A stretch of DNA of 64,000 bases from positions 124,001 to 188,000 of the forward strand of contig CAWIHS010000002.1 of assembly GCA_963836005.1 (NCBI GenBank), in the 5' to 3' direction. The position numbers and the translations under genes were made by a program. Positions within the stretch are counted from its first letter, which is position 1; the number at the start of each line of letters is the position of its first letter. This document shows, one piece after another, positions 26,067 through 35,290 of this stretch. The notes under the pieces were generated by a model. It did no database searches and was not told the origin of the DNA. It saw only the letters and a list, made by a program, of their open reading frames with translations. This DNA is from CAWIHS01 sp963836005 (lineage in GTDB: Bacteria; Pseudomonadota; Gammaproteobacteria; GRL18).

Positions 26067-27971
26067 CTACTGTAATAAAATCTGCCGCTGAAAGGATTCC
26101 AGCATCATCAGGGTCCAGATGGCTGAACTATGTTCACGCCTGCCTGACTGGTGATCATCAATCATTGCGCGAATATGGTCCGGGTTAAAATACCCGGAGT
26201 CTAAAAATTGCTCACCCAGAAGTGTTTCCCGCATCCGCTCTTTTAAGGGTCCCCTGAACCAGTGTTCTAATGGTACAGCAAAGCCCATTTTTTTTCGGTA
26301 CAGCACATCATGGGGTAAATAAGGTTCCAGCGCTTTTTTAAGAATATATTTTCCCATCTGCCCCTTTAACTTGTACTGACTCGGCAGGCCTGAAATCCAT
26401 TCTATGTATTTATGATCCAGCATGGGCACCCTCACTTCCAGTGAATGAGCCATACTGGCTCGATCCACTTTGGTCAGAATATCATCCACCAGATAGGTCT
26501 TCATATCCAGATACTCAATTAAAGCCAGCGGATCTTCTGCAGCGATTCCTGGTGCCTTATCCGCGTATTGCTGAAAAACTTCTACTGCCTGATAGCCTGC
26601 CAGCTGCTGTTTCAGCTTGTTGCTATATAATTTTTCCCGCTGAAAATCAGGCATAATGGCAACCGTATTGAAATAGGCTTCTACGGAACTCCTGCCCAAT
26701 GCCTGAAAAGTTGTTTTGGCACGAAATATCTTTGGCGCCCAGTCAGCCTTGGGATAAAGTTCTCCCAATAATCCAAAAACAGGTTTACGAATACTATAGG
26801 GAAGCAATGAACGTATTTTTTCTTCATTCATGTGCCAGATATGTCGCCTGTATCCGGATAAAGCTTCATCCCCGCCATCACCGGAAAGAGCAACAGTTAC
26901 ATTTTTTCTGGCTAACTGACAGACTCTATAGGTAGGTATAGCGGAGCTGTCAGCATAAGGTTCATCGTAGAGCAGGGCCAGTCTATCGAGCAGGGAAAAG
27001 TCATCTGTTTCCACGGTCTCAACATAGTGGTTTGTATGGTATTGCTGTGATACTAACTGCGCATAATCAGATTCATCATATTTAGTATCATTGAACGCAA
27101 TAGAACAGGTATTCACCGGTTCTTTCTGAAGCTGCGACATCAGGGCAACCACACCGCTGGAGTCTACGCCGCCAGATAAAAAGGCGCCTAATGGAACTTC
27201 CGCAATCATTCTGATATCAATAGCTTCTTTTAAACGTTCAATCAGTTCTTCCTGAGCCTGTGTTTCAGTGATTGAAGCATGAGCTTTACAGGGAATATTC
27301 CAGTATTGATTAGGTACTATATCCTGCCTGCCCTTGCCAAGTAACAAACAATAACCAGCCTGTAATTTATGCACGTTTTTATAAATGGTTTTTGGTTCCG
27401 GGATATAGCCCAGCGCGCAATAATCTTCGATAGCGGTTATTTCCAGATCTTTTTTAAACGCAGGATGTTCGAGCAAAACTTTCAGCTCTGAGCCAAAGAG
27501 AAAAAAATTATCCTCGGTCAGGGTATAAAATAAGGGTTTGATCCCTAATCGATCTCTGGCCAGAAACAGCTGCTGTTTATTTTGATCCCAGATAGCAAAT
27601 GCGAACATCCCTCTTAAATGATCAACACAGTGCTCACCCCATTCTTCCCAGGCATGCACGATGGCTTCTGTATCCGAGTGAGTTTTGAAAGCATAGCCTT
27701 TATCTTTAAGCTGTCTGGTTAACTTCTGAAAGTTATAGATTTCACCATTAAACACTATACAGACTGATTTATCATGGTTAAACAGCGGCTGCTGTCCTGA
27801 TGAGAGATCGATAATGGATAGCCTTCGATGCGCAAGACCGACACCCGGTTCAGTATAAACACCGCCTTCATCGGGTCCTCTATGAAATTGAACCTGATTC
27901 ATATTATTCAGCACTTCGCGGTTGATTTCCCGTTTAGCTGTAAAGTCAAAAATACCTGCGATACCACACAT
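26067..27971 (-). CDS. XrtA/PEP-CTERM system amidotransferase (AsnB-like, TIGR03108 type)
   Basis: 634 residues. MCGIAGIFDF gives the Cys2 glutaminase nucleophile, HRRLSIIDLSSGQQPL and FNGEIYNF complete the class II glutamine amidotransferase domain (1-200), and GAFLSGGVDSSGVVALMSQL near residue 264 with VALSGDGGDEALSGYRRH near residue 365 form the ATP-pyrophosphatase synthetase domain. This family is a fixed member of exosortase A exopolysaccharide loci and probably amidates a uronic acid or a related carboxylate of the glycan. It lies 4 bases after the TIGR03088 glycosyltransferase gene and 34 bases before ugd. Confidence 0.93.
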   Translation of the reverse strand: MCGIAGIFDFTAKREINREVLNNMNQVQFHRGPDEGGVYTEPGVGLAHRRLSIIDLSSGQQPLFNHDKSVCIVFNGEIYNFQKLTRQLKDKGYAFKTHSDTEAIVHAWEEWGEHCVDHLRGMFAFAIWDQNKQQLFLARDRLGIKPLFYTLTEDNFFLFGSELKVLLEHPAFKKDLEITAIEDYCALGYIPEPKTIYKNVHKLQAGYCLLLGKGRQDIVPNQYWNIPCKAHASITETQAQEELIERLKEAIDIRMIAEVPLGAFLSGGVDSSGVVALMSQLQKEPVNTCSIAFNDTKYDESDYAQLVSQQYHTNHYVETVETDDFSLLDRLALLYDEPYADSSAIPTYRVCQLARKNVTVALSGDGGDEALSGYRRHIWHMNEEKIRSLLPYSIRKPVFGLLGELYPKADWAPKIFRAKTTFQALGRSSVEAYFNTVAIMPDFQREKLYSNKLKQQLAGYQAVEVFQQYADKAPGIAAEDPLALIEYLDMKTYLVDDILTKVDRASMAHSLEVRVPMLDHKYIEWISGLPSQYKLKGQMGKYILKKALEPYLPHDVLYRKKMGFAVPLEHWFRGPLKERMRETLLGEQFLDSGYFNPDHIRAMIDDHQSGRREHSSAIWTLMMLESFQRQILLQ

Positions 27972-27975
27972 AATC

Positions 27976-29148
27976 TTAATTTAAAACCTTTTCATAAACT
28001 TGTTCATAGCTGGAGACCATTTTCTGCATACTGAAATGTTCTGTTATTCTTCTTCTTCCCGCCAGCCCATGCGATAAACGAAGTCTCTCATTATCAATAT
28101 ATATTTTCATAACCTGGGTCAGTTTTTGAATATTATTTACAGGTATGATAAAGCCTGTTTCATTTTCAACGACCAGATCGCTGTTGCCGCCGACATCCGT
28201 TGCTATCACCGGTAATGATGTCGCCATAGCCTCTAAAATAGTGTTTGAAATACCCTCTGCCAATGAAGGAAGCACAAAAACATCCATTAAACGCAGGTAT
28301 TGATCAGCCTGATCACTTTTTCCTGCAAAAAAAACCAGCTGATTTTCACAATGGTTTCTACTACAGAAGTCTTCTACCAATAGCTGTGCCGGCTGCATTA
28401 ATATTCCATCCCCTACCAGCACCAGGCGTGCTTTTGTCTGGTATTGAGGGTATGTTTGAATGAGCTCTAAAAATGCTCTAATAAAAAACAGCTGATTTTT
28501 CACCTCAGCCATGCGGCCTACCGTACCGAAAACCAGACTGTTTTCAGGCAGGAAATTTTTCGGCAGATATTCTGAAGTTATATCATTGTGACTATTGTTG
28601 GATGAAAATTTCAAGGTATCAACGCCATTGTAGATATGATTTATTTTCTTTTCGGGTATATGAATCTCTCGGCGTAAATAATCAGCACCTTCCAGTGATA
28701 AAGCGATATATTGTTTTACCATTGGAACGAAAAAACGTCTCAGCAGACGATATTTTTTATTTTTTCCCGAGATATCACCCATATCCCAGCCATGTTCACC
28801 ATGTATTCGTCCTTTAATGCCTGCAAGTAATGTGGGCAACTGACTCTCTAAGGTTGCAATATTGCGCGTATGAACGATATCTGGTTTGATTTTTTTTAAC
28901 AGTCTGAAAAATCTGAACAACACACTCATATCATTGCCAGGCTTTTTTTTCAATGCATAGATTTCAACATCATCACGCTGAATTCTGTGAAAGAAATCAG
29001 TATAGTGAGACAGGCAAATAATTACATGCCGATAATGCGCAGGGTTTGAATTATTGATCAAATTAACCACACCATTTTCTAACCCGCCTACATCAAAACT
29101 GTAAACAATATGTGCCACCAAAGGAATATGGGTCTGTAATTTATTCAC
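27976..29148 (-). CDS. XrtA-associated glycosyltransferase, TIGR03088 (stp2) type
   Basis: 390 residues, GT-B fold family 4. PLVAHIVYSFDVGGLENGVVNLIN at the start is the family signature; then HTRNIATLESQLPTLLAGIKGRIHGEHGWD, NHIYNGVDTLKF, FGTVGRMAEVKNQLFFIRAF, and the donor site LRLMDVFVLPSLAEGISNTILEAMATSLPVIATDVGGN. It should add a sugar to the lipid-linked unit at the inner membrane. Overlaps the XrtA gene by 4 bases (ATGA), so translation is coupled. Confidence 0.92.
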   Translation of the reverse strand: MNKLQTHIPLVAHIVYSFDVGGLENGVVNLINNSNPAHYRHVIICLSHYTDFFHRIQRDDVEIYALKKKPGNDMSVLFRFFRLLKKIKPDIVHTRNIATLESQLPTLLAGIKGRIHGEHGWDMGDISGKNKKYRLLRRFFVPMVKQYIALSLEGADYLRREIHIPEKKINHIYNGVDTLKFSSNNSHNDITSEYLPKNFLPENSLVFGTVGRMAEVKNQLFFIRAFLELIQTYPQYQTKARLVLVGDGILMQPAQLLVEDFCSRNHCENQLVFFAGKSDQADQYLRLMDVFVLPSLAEGISNTILEAMATSLPVIATDVGGNSDLVVENETGFIIPVNNIQKLTQVMKIYIDNERLRLSHGLAGRRRITEHFSMQKMVSSYEQVYEKVLN

Positions 29149-30642
29149 TTCTTGCTTTCAGACCTGATTATCTGGGGGGTACTGCTTAAAAACGCTTCTA
29201 ATTGTTTAGCTGCTTTTGCTTTATCATCTTTATAGACTGTCGCTATTGCCACAAAACGTCCTCCCCTGCCTGTACCCGTCAGTTTACCCAGGGACTGCAT
29301 GATTTTAATCTTGACTGGATGAGTCAAAATACTGCCAAACACATTATACCAACCCCAGATGAGTAATTTTTCATTGTTATTTCGCACATTGTATTCAGTT
29401 ATTGGAAAGTCAGCATCATTGACAGTTATTTTTTCTGATTGACGATTAATAAGGATCCAGTTCTTTTTATTAAATATTTCATTGGCGGAGTTAACCAGTT
29501 CCTTGTTCTGACTTTCAAATTGATAGAAAGCGGAATAATAGAATACTTCTTTATGATTATTTTTATAAACAGCTGTTATTTCAATGTCTGCATTTTTAAA
29601 AGAAGGTATCCAGTTACGAGGTTTGTCATTTATATGTATCCATGGGACGTTAACATCAGGGACTTGCTGTTCAGAAATTATTAGATTTTCAGGTTGATAG
29701 CTCATCCAGGTGTTCAATACTGGTCCCATCATCAGGATAATGGCTATTGATAGATAGCTCTTTCCTGGTTCCATAGAAACATCAGGCGTTGACTCATCAA
29801 TAACCGCTGTTTCTGTTTTAGCATCGTCTTGCCACAAACCGCCAAGATAAAACAGTACCAGCATAACCAGGCCAAAAAACAGCCAGCCATAAATAAGATG
29901 ATCGACACCCGTAGCATATTTAAGATCACTCAGATGTGCAATCAACAGGATCCCATAGGCTCTTAACCCATTCGCAAAAATTGGTGCTATCACACAAGCA
30001 GCCACAAAAATAAACTGTTTATACCACTTTGTATAAGTCAGGTAAGCATATAGTGTTCCCAGGGCAACCGAAGCAATCAAATAACGGATACCACTGCAAG
30101 CCTTGGCAACTTCAAAGTCGCCGGCAGGTATGGAAATAAAAAGCCCTTCCGTATAAACAGGTATGCCGGTCAGTTTTAAACCGGCAATCGTCATATGTGC
30201 GGTTATTTCCTGTAGCCTGGGAATTAAAAATTCGCCGAAAGGGACAGCAAACAATAGATACAGGAGAGGGAAAAGATAATGGCTGAGTAATTTATGCCCA
30301 AACAGAGAAGCTACAATTGCGGGTATCATCAAAACGACCATCAATTGCTGTACCACCAGTACATCTACGGATTTAGCCAGAGCCCAGATAATGACTCAAC
30401 AGTAATAAAATAAAGGCATAAACCAAACTGAACTTTTTTTCAGTCGTATAAAAAAGTTTCCTTTTGCGCCAAATTAAATAAATGGATATGGGAAAAATCA
30501 CAAAACCATGGGCGAATGTTCCTGAACGCCACCAGATCTCTGCCATGGAAAACAGGGTTTCATGGTATAATAAAAACCATAACAGCAAAACGCCTGCCAG
30601 GATGTACAGCGGTTTATTATTCTTCACACACGGTGCCATCAA
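29145..30642 (-). pseudogene. xrtA: Exosortase A with fused EpsI domain, interrupted by a +1 frameshift
   Basis: Membrane transpeptidase/protease-like enzyme that processes PEP-CTERM proteins. The 5' part (30642-30373) holds WRSGTFAHGFVIFPISIYLIW and stops after SHYLGSG. The 3' part (from about 30378) continues with SVDVLVVQQLMVVLMIP. Removing one G of the GGG on the coding strand (30383-30385) joins them as SHYLALAKSVDV, giving about 498 residues, normal for EpsH-EpsI fusions. Catalytic residues then fall near Cys182 (AKACSGIRY), Arg227 (NGLRAYG) and His248 (GVDHLIYGW). The EpsI-like region spans about 280-498. It overlaps both flanking glycosyltransferase genes. Either a real inactivation or a sequencing error; everything else is intact, so I lean to error or a very recent mutation. 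Confidence 0.88.
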
Positions 30643-31843
30643 TAATTACAGTCAAAGGATCCAGTACATTTCCCCAACTGTATTTTTCTCTGATCCATTC
30701 ACAGGCCATTGTTGCAATCCTGATCTGTTCATCAGATTCAATAAGCTGTCTGATTAATTTGATTTGCTCTGCAGCACTGTCTGCTACCATTACTCTCAAT
30801 TCAGCAGGAAGATTAATGCCTTCCATCGCATTTTCTGTCGCGATCACCATCTTTCTCATCGCCATGGCTTCGAGGACTTTATTTTGTATCCCTCGGGCTA
30901 TGCGCAAGGGAGCTACTGAAAGAAATGCATTGACGATATAAGGTCTGACGTCCTCAACTCGCCCGGTCACAAACACGCCTGGTTGTGAGGATAATGCCAG
31001 TACCTGTTCAGAAGGATTAGAGCCCACGATATAAAACTGAAGCGTATTGTTTTTCTGCTGCAGTTTAGCAAACACTTCCCTGGCAAACCAAATAACCGCA
31101 TCACAATTCGCCCAATAATCCATAGCCCCGGTAAAGACCAGTACTTTTTTTTCTGCATCATAGGGGGGCTTATAGTCGATATCAGGATTAAAATAATTAA
31201 AATCAACCCCATTGGATATGCCATATACTTTTTCAGCAAACTCTGGAACCATTTCCCGGAATAATAGTGCTTCTTTATCAGATACAAACAGACTGGCATT
31301 AAAATCTCTGGCAATCTTTTTTTCGTAGTGAAACAAATATTCGGCCTCTCTGGTATAAACCTTACTCATAAGTCCTTTATGAGACTGGCTATATTGAGAC
31401 CATTTATCCGAATCAATATCGACAAAGTCCATAATCTTATTAATGTCATCAGCAAGCTCGCTGACGAATTGGGCCATCGGTGAAGAAAAAACAACGACTT
31501 TGCTGATATGATTGTTAACAATAACGTCTTTGACCCATTGCTGCATTTTTGCCGATGAGTAATATGGGACGGACAACGCCTGCCCACGTAGAAACCCCTG
31601 CAGACTTTTTAGTTTAGCCTTTACAGGGTTCAGGGATTCAAAATAGCATTCCTCACAAAGCGATTGCAGTTGGACCTGGTATTGATTATCAGCAGGATCA
31701 TCAATAAAAGTGCCTAAAAACACTTTGTAGCGTGCCGCAAAAAATTTCAGCATATGATACGAACGAATTTTATCTCCCTTGTTGGGTGGATAAGGAATTC
31801 TATGCACCAGGTACAGTAATGGCTCTTTTGCTTTATTTTTCAC
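30617..31843 (-). CDS. XrtA-associated glycosyltransferase, TIGR03087 (stp1) type
   Basis: 408 residues. PLLYLVHRIPYPPNKGDKIRSYHML at the start is diagnostic of this PEP-CTERM-associated GT-B family. DFVDIDSDKWSQYSQSHKG in the middle and VLVFTGAMDYWANCDAVIWFAREVF, FYIVGSNPSEQVLAL, APLRIARGIQNKVLEAMAMRKMVIAT in the donor half are all typical. It overlaps the FemAB gene upstream by 4 bases and the XrtA gene downstream by about 26 bases, marking tight translational coupling in the core operon. Confidence 0.93.
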   Translation of the reverse strand: MKNKAKEPLLYLVHRIPYPPNKGDKIRSYHMLKFFAARYKVFLGTFIDDPADNQYQVQLQSLCEECYFESLNPVKAKLKSLQGFLRGQALSVPYYSSAKMQQWVKDVIVNNHISKVVVFSSPMAQFVSELADDINKIMDFVDIDSDKWSQYSQSHKGLMSKVYTREAEYLFHYEKKIARDFNASLFVSDKEALLFREMVPEFAEKVYGISNGVDFNYFNPDIDYKPPYDAEKKVLVFTGAMDYWANCDAVIWFAREVFAKLQQKNNTLQFYIVGSNPSEQVLALSSQPGVFVTGRVEDVRPYIVNAFLSVAPLRIARGIQNKVLEAMAMRKMVIATENAMEGINLPAELRVMVADSAAEQIKLIRQLIESDEQIRIATMACEWIREKYSWGNVLDPLTVIIDGTVCEE

Positions 31844-32871
31844 CCTAGATCTCTGGCTAGAATGGGGCCCAGGTACTGACTCAGTTTAAGTGGCAGCTTT
31901 TGCCATGCTTTAATAAAAAACTGATATTTGGGATTAAGGGGGTTAATTTCAGATACCTGTTTTGCATTAACCAGGTAATATTCATAATAAAGAGGCGTGG
32001 GCTCAAATCCCCAGTTCTTTTTAAAACTGTATGAACCGGTTCCTTCTTTACTTCTTCCGTAATCAAACCATTTTATCCCTTTTGTGGCTGCGTGCTGCAT
32101 TAGTGCCCAGTACATGAAGTCGTTGCCTTTAAGTGCTCGAGCGGCCGCTGTACCACCCCCATAATAGGGCAATACTTGATCTTTAAAATAGAAACTCAGA
32201 ACACTGGCTACCAGAACATCATCTTTGGTCACAGTCAGAATATCGACTTTATCTGCAAAAACATCAATCAGTGATTTAAACAGTTTCCTGGGAAAGACAG
32301 GCGTGCCAAGATTTCTGACACTCTCTGAATAAGCCTCAAAAAATGTATTAACATCTTTATCAATATGATACTTAAGTTCTGCTTTTATTCCCTTGCGCAC
32401 CATGGCTCGCTGTTTTCTTGGAATCGCCTTAAGATTATCTTCGTCATTGTCATAAAGTTCTTTTTTGAAGTAGACGTAAAGCTCTTTGGTTGGCCATTGC
32501 GGATTTTCACGCTTGATATTTCTAAATTCGAGATGATCTACTTTTAATGCTTCTGCGAGTTCACAGGCTTTTTGTCTGAGAAAACCTTTTACATCATCAT
32601 TATCAGCAAGTATACCTCCATAAACAGCAAATGGAACAGAGATTAAGGTGTTGCCAAACAGCAAACTCTTAATATGCCCCAGCGGTAAAACCCCTACGAT
32701 CTTTTCTCCATCAATAGCATAAAGATAGTAGCATTTATGTCTGAATGTGTTTTCAAGAGCCTGCTTCCAGCCATAAAGATGAAAAAAAGTCGCTTCAGGA
32801 TGCTGATTTACATAATCATCCCATTGATTCTTCTCGCCGGCCTGTGCCTGTTTCAGGATTAATGTACTCAA
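31840..32871 (-). CDS. FemAB-family protein, XrtA/PEP-CTERM system-associated (TIGR03019 type)
   Basis: 343 residues. FFHLYGWKQALENTFRHKCYYLYA near residue 30, GVLPLGHIKSLLFGNTLISVPFAVYGGI, then the second GNAT-like half with YGGGTAAARALKGNDFMYWALMQHAATKGIKWFDYGRSKEGTGSYSFKKNWGFEP. This is the standard FemAB protein of exosortase A loci; it probably transfers an acyl or aminoacyl group, but the substrate is not known for the family. First gene of the core operon that runs to ugd; the 150-base spacer upstream should hold the promoter, though I see no clear elements. Confidence 0.92.
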   Translation of the reverse strand: MSTLILKQAQAGEKNQWDDYVNQHPEATFFHLYGWKQALENTFRHKCYYLYAIDGEKIVGVLPLGHIKSLLFGNTLISVPFAVYGGILADNDDVKGFLRQKACELAEALKVDHLEFRNIKRENPQWPTKELYVYFKKELYDNDEDNLKAIPRKQRAMVRKGIKAELKYHIDKDVNTFFEAYSESVRNLGTPVFPRKLFKSLIDVFADKVDILTVTKDDVLVASVLSFYFKDQVLPYYGGGTAAARALKGNDFMYWALMQHAATKGIKWFDYGRSKEGTGSYSFKKNWGFEPTPLYYEYYLVNAKQVSEINPLNPKYQFFIKAWQKLPLKLSQYLGPILARDLG

Positions 32872-33021
32872 TGTGCTGCCTAATATGTCTGGATTAGAAT
32901 TTGACGGTCATTATATATAATTATGGGAGGGCTTGCTGTAGGATGTTGCTGAAACAAATTTAAAGAGCCTAACATATTGGTATTTAAAAGCCCCTTTGAG
33001 CCTGGGAAAAGCAATACGATT

Positions 33022-33861
33022 TTATGTTAAAAAAACGCTGTCCATTCGATCCCATTTAAAATCAATCAGCAAATTTTTTAACCGGTTTTCAGTTTTCTTC
33101 AGGTTCAGATAGTGTCTGAATGTTGACTTGATTCCTGCTTCCTTTTGGCGGGGTTGTCCCGGGTCTATTTCCCAGGGATGGAAATAAAATATGGATGCCT
33201 GGTGTTCCTTATCATTAGTGCGCTGAATATTCCATTTTGAAAGTGTGTAGGGATATAGCCTGAAGAATCCGCCACCGCCTGCAGGAAGGTTTTTATTAGC
33301 AATTCTGGTAGTAGATATGGGTATCTCCAATAAGCCGTTATCACACAGATAAGCAAATCTTGGTGCATCCGGAATACCATACAAATCATGTTTCACCGGG
33401 TAAACACTCGAGCTATAAACATACCCTGCATTATACAGCTCCTCGTGTACCCACAAATTATTTTTATTAATCGAATAACTGGGGGCACGATAACCTTTGA
33501 CTTCAATAGCAGCAATGTCTTCCAGGATCTGCTTTGCTTTTACCACATCTGCTCTAAACTCATTGATACTCTGCTCAGTAGCCCGCTGGTGTCCATAACC
33601 ATGGCTGGCTAATTCATGTCCTTCTGACACCATGCGTTTAACCAGTTCAGGATAGCGTTCTGCCACCCAGCCGAGAACAAAAAAAGTACTCTTAACACCA
33701 TGTTCCGCAAAAAGGTCCAGAATACGATTTGTATTCATTGCTACCCTGTGAGGCAGCTTATCCCATTGATTTCTATCAATGCAGCCTTCAAACGCAGAAA
33801 CCTGAAAATAGTCTTCAACATCTACCGACATCGCATTGGTGATTTGTGGTTGTTTTTTCAT
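33022..33861 (-). CDS. XrtA-system polysaccharide deacetylase (TIGR03006 type)
   Basis: 279 residues. NAMSVDVEDYFQVSAFE at the start and STFFVLGWVAERYPELVKRMVSEGHELASHGYGHQRAT near residue 60 are the NodB metal-binding motifs (Asp and H-x3-H) in the form typical of the XrtA family. A DUF3473-type tail follows from about residue 200 (IFYFHPWEIDPGQPRQ and SWKxH-like FRHYLNL). It would remove N-acetyl groups from the glycan. It comes 284 bases after the ATPase gene, the largest gap in the export operon. Confidence 0.93.
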   Translation of the reverse strand: MKKQPQITNAMSVDVEDYFQVSAFEGCIDRNQWDKLPHRVAMNTNRILDLFAEHGVKSTFFVLGWVAERYPELVKRMVSEGHELASHGYGHQRATEQSINEFRADVVKAKQILEDIAAIEVKGYRAPSYSINKNNLWVHEELYNAGYVYSSSVYPVKHDLYGIPDAPRFAYLCDNGLLEIPISTTRIANKNLPAGGGGFFRLYPYTLSKWNIQRTNDKEHQASIFYFHPWEIDPGQPRQKEAGIKSTFRHYLNLKKTENRLKNLLIDFKWDRMDSVFLT

Positions 33862-34072
33862 TTAATTATTCCAGGCGATATCAATTTGAGTCCATTATTT
33901 TATTAACTACTCTCTATTTCAGTATTAGAGCGGATTGCACTGAACTAATCCACTACAGTACATGTCTTGTAGGAAGATCCCGTTTCGATACGGAGGTTAA
34001 CTCATCGTACTCCATTTCATTGTGTACCGGAACTTGAGCGACTGTAATTTCTCAATAAGTCCGAGCGAGATC

Positions 34073-34095
34073 ACCTCCCTCTATCAGGGGGAAGG
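34073..34095. repeat. Dispersed GGGGAAGG palindrome, copy 5 (degenerate)
   Basis: ACCTCCCTC-TATCA-GGGGGAAGG, a decayed palindrome related to copies 1-4 but without the CCCATCC arm. In the spacer between the ATPase and deacetylase genes. Confidence 0.45.
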
Positions 34096-34145
34096 AACTT
34101 AAACTGCATGGACTTTGAGAAGTTACGTGTGACTTTCATAAGATG

Positions 34146-35279
34146 CTAGTTACCATTGTTTTTTTTGTAAGCGTTTATTTCATCCTGGACTTTGTCTTCG
34201 AAATTCTTGATGGTGTCATTGATATCAACAAAGTCATGATTGGTTTTAACTGTAGCTGAACCAGTCTGCCTGGATGAAATTTTGCGTACTTTGTCATTTA
34301 CTGTTTTTTTATCTGACTGGACAGGTTCAGGTACTGCTATTTTTTTTACCTTTGAAGAAGGTTTGTAAGAGTCTTCAACGGGTCTTTTATTGTCCTCAAC
34401 GGATTTTGAAGAATCATCAGCTGATATTGATGAGTCTTCTTCAGTCTTTTTTATTTTTATCGGACTCGTAATTTCATGCGATAATTCATCAGCAACCATC
34501 CTTATATGTTTCTGCTTGAAAAATCTTATTTCTTCAAGATAGCCAAACAACATAATTCGATCACAAAAGACATTGATTCGACGCGGTACACCTTCGGTTA
34601 AATCATGAATCAATCCGAGTGCCTGTTCTTCAAAAAGTTCGCCTTCATTCCATCCTGCTAATTGCAAACGATAATTTATATACTCAGCAGTTTCTTCCCG
34701 CTTTAAAGGCCCCAGGTGACAGGAAGCTATAACTCTCTGTCTCAACTGCTCCATAGATTCATCTTGCAAGGTGTTGATAAATTCTTTTTGCCCAACAAGA
34801 AAGCTCTGGATTAGTGGTTTATTATCTATCTGAAAGTTAGACAGCATTCTTAATTCTTCAACCGTTCGGGGTGGTAAATTCTGTACTTCGTCAACAATAA
34901 GAACGACGCGGCGTTTCAATTTATGCGCAGAATTCAAAAATGCCTTGAACTGATTCAGTAATGCTGCTTTAGTCAATCCAGTGGAAATAAGATCGAATGA
35001 TTCACAGATCATTTCAATGAGATCTTGCTCTTCCAGATGGGTTGTTACCAATTGCTTGATAATGTATGTCTGCGGATCCAGTCCATTCATCAAACTTTTT
35101 ACAATGGTTGTTTTTCCCGTACCAATGTCACCGGTAACGACAATAAAGCCTTCTCCCTGGCTTAGCCCGTATTGCAGATAGGAGAGTGCCCGCTTATGAC
35201 CTTTGCTGGCAAAAAACATAGCGGGGTCAGGTGTCATCTGAAAAGGATTTTTGTCTAATTTATAATATTCTTTATACAT
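34146..35279 (-). CDS. XrtA-associated ATPase (ExeA/GspA-like, TIGR03015 type)
   Basis: 377 residues. MYKEYYKLDKNPFQMTPDPAMFFAS is the usual start; EGFIVVTGDIGTGKTTIVKSL near residue 45 is the Walker A motif, RVVLIVDEVQNLPPRTVEELRMLSN near residue 120 Walker B, and GLIHDLTEGVPRRINVFCDRIML the sensor-2 region of the AAA domain (about 1-270). The last 110 residues are charged, Ser/Lys/Glu-rich and low in complexity, longer than the core family. It probably energises assembly of the export machinery. Eleven bases after the beta-barrel gene. Confidence 0.92.
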   Translation of the reverse strand: MYKEYYKLDKNPFQMTPDPAMFFASKGHKRALSYLQYGLSQGEGFIVVTGDIGTGKTTIVKSLMNGLDPQTYIIKQLVTTHLEEQDLIEMICESFDLISTGLTKAALLNQFKAFLNSAHKLKRRVVLIVDEVQNLPPRTVEELRMLSNFQIDNKPLIQSFLVGQKEFINTLQDESMEQLRQRVIASCHLGPLKREETAEYINYRLQLAGWNEGELFEEQALGLIHDLTEGVPRRINVFCDRIMLFGYLEEIRFFKQKHIRMVADELSHEITSPIKIKKTEEDSSISADDSSKSVEDNKRPVEDSYKPSSKVKKIAVPEPVQSDKKTVNDKVRKISSRQTGSATVKTNHDFVDINDTIKNFEDKVQDEINAYKKNNGN

Positions 35280-35290
35280 AAGTAAATTCT

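Noticed and set aside
30516..30941. 141-residue open frame on the plus strand
   Set aside because: Lies antisense to the well-supported TIGR03087 glycosyltransferase and XrtA genes; low-complexity composition and no start signal.
33846..34037. Small gene in the spacer before the deacetylase
   Set aside because: Overlaps the deacetylase start on the opposite strand, has no ribosome-binding site and no conserved pattern.
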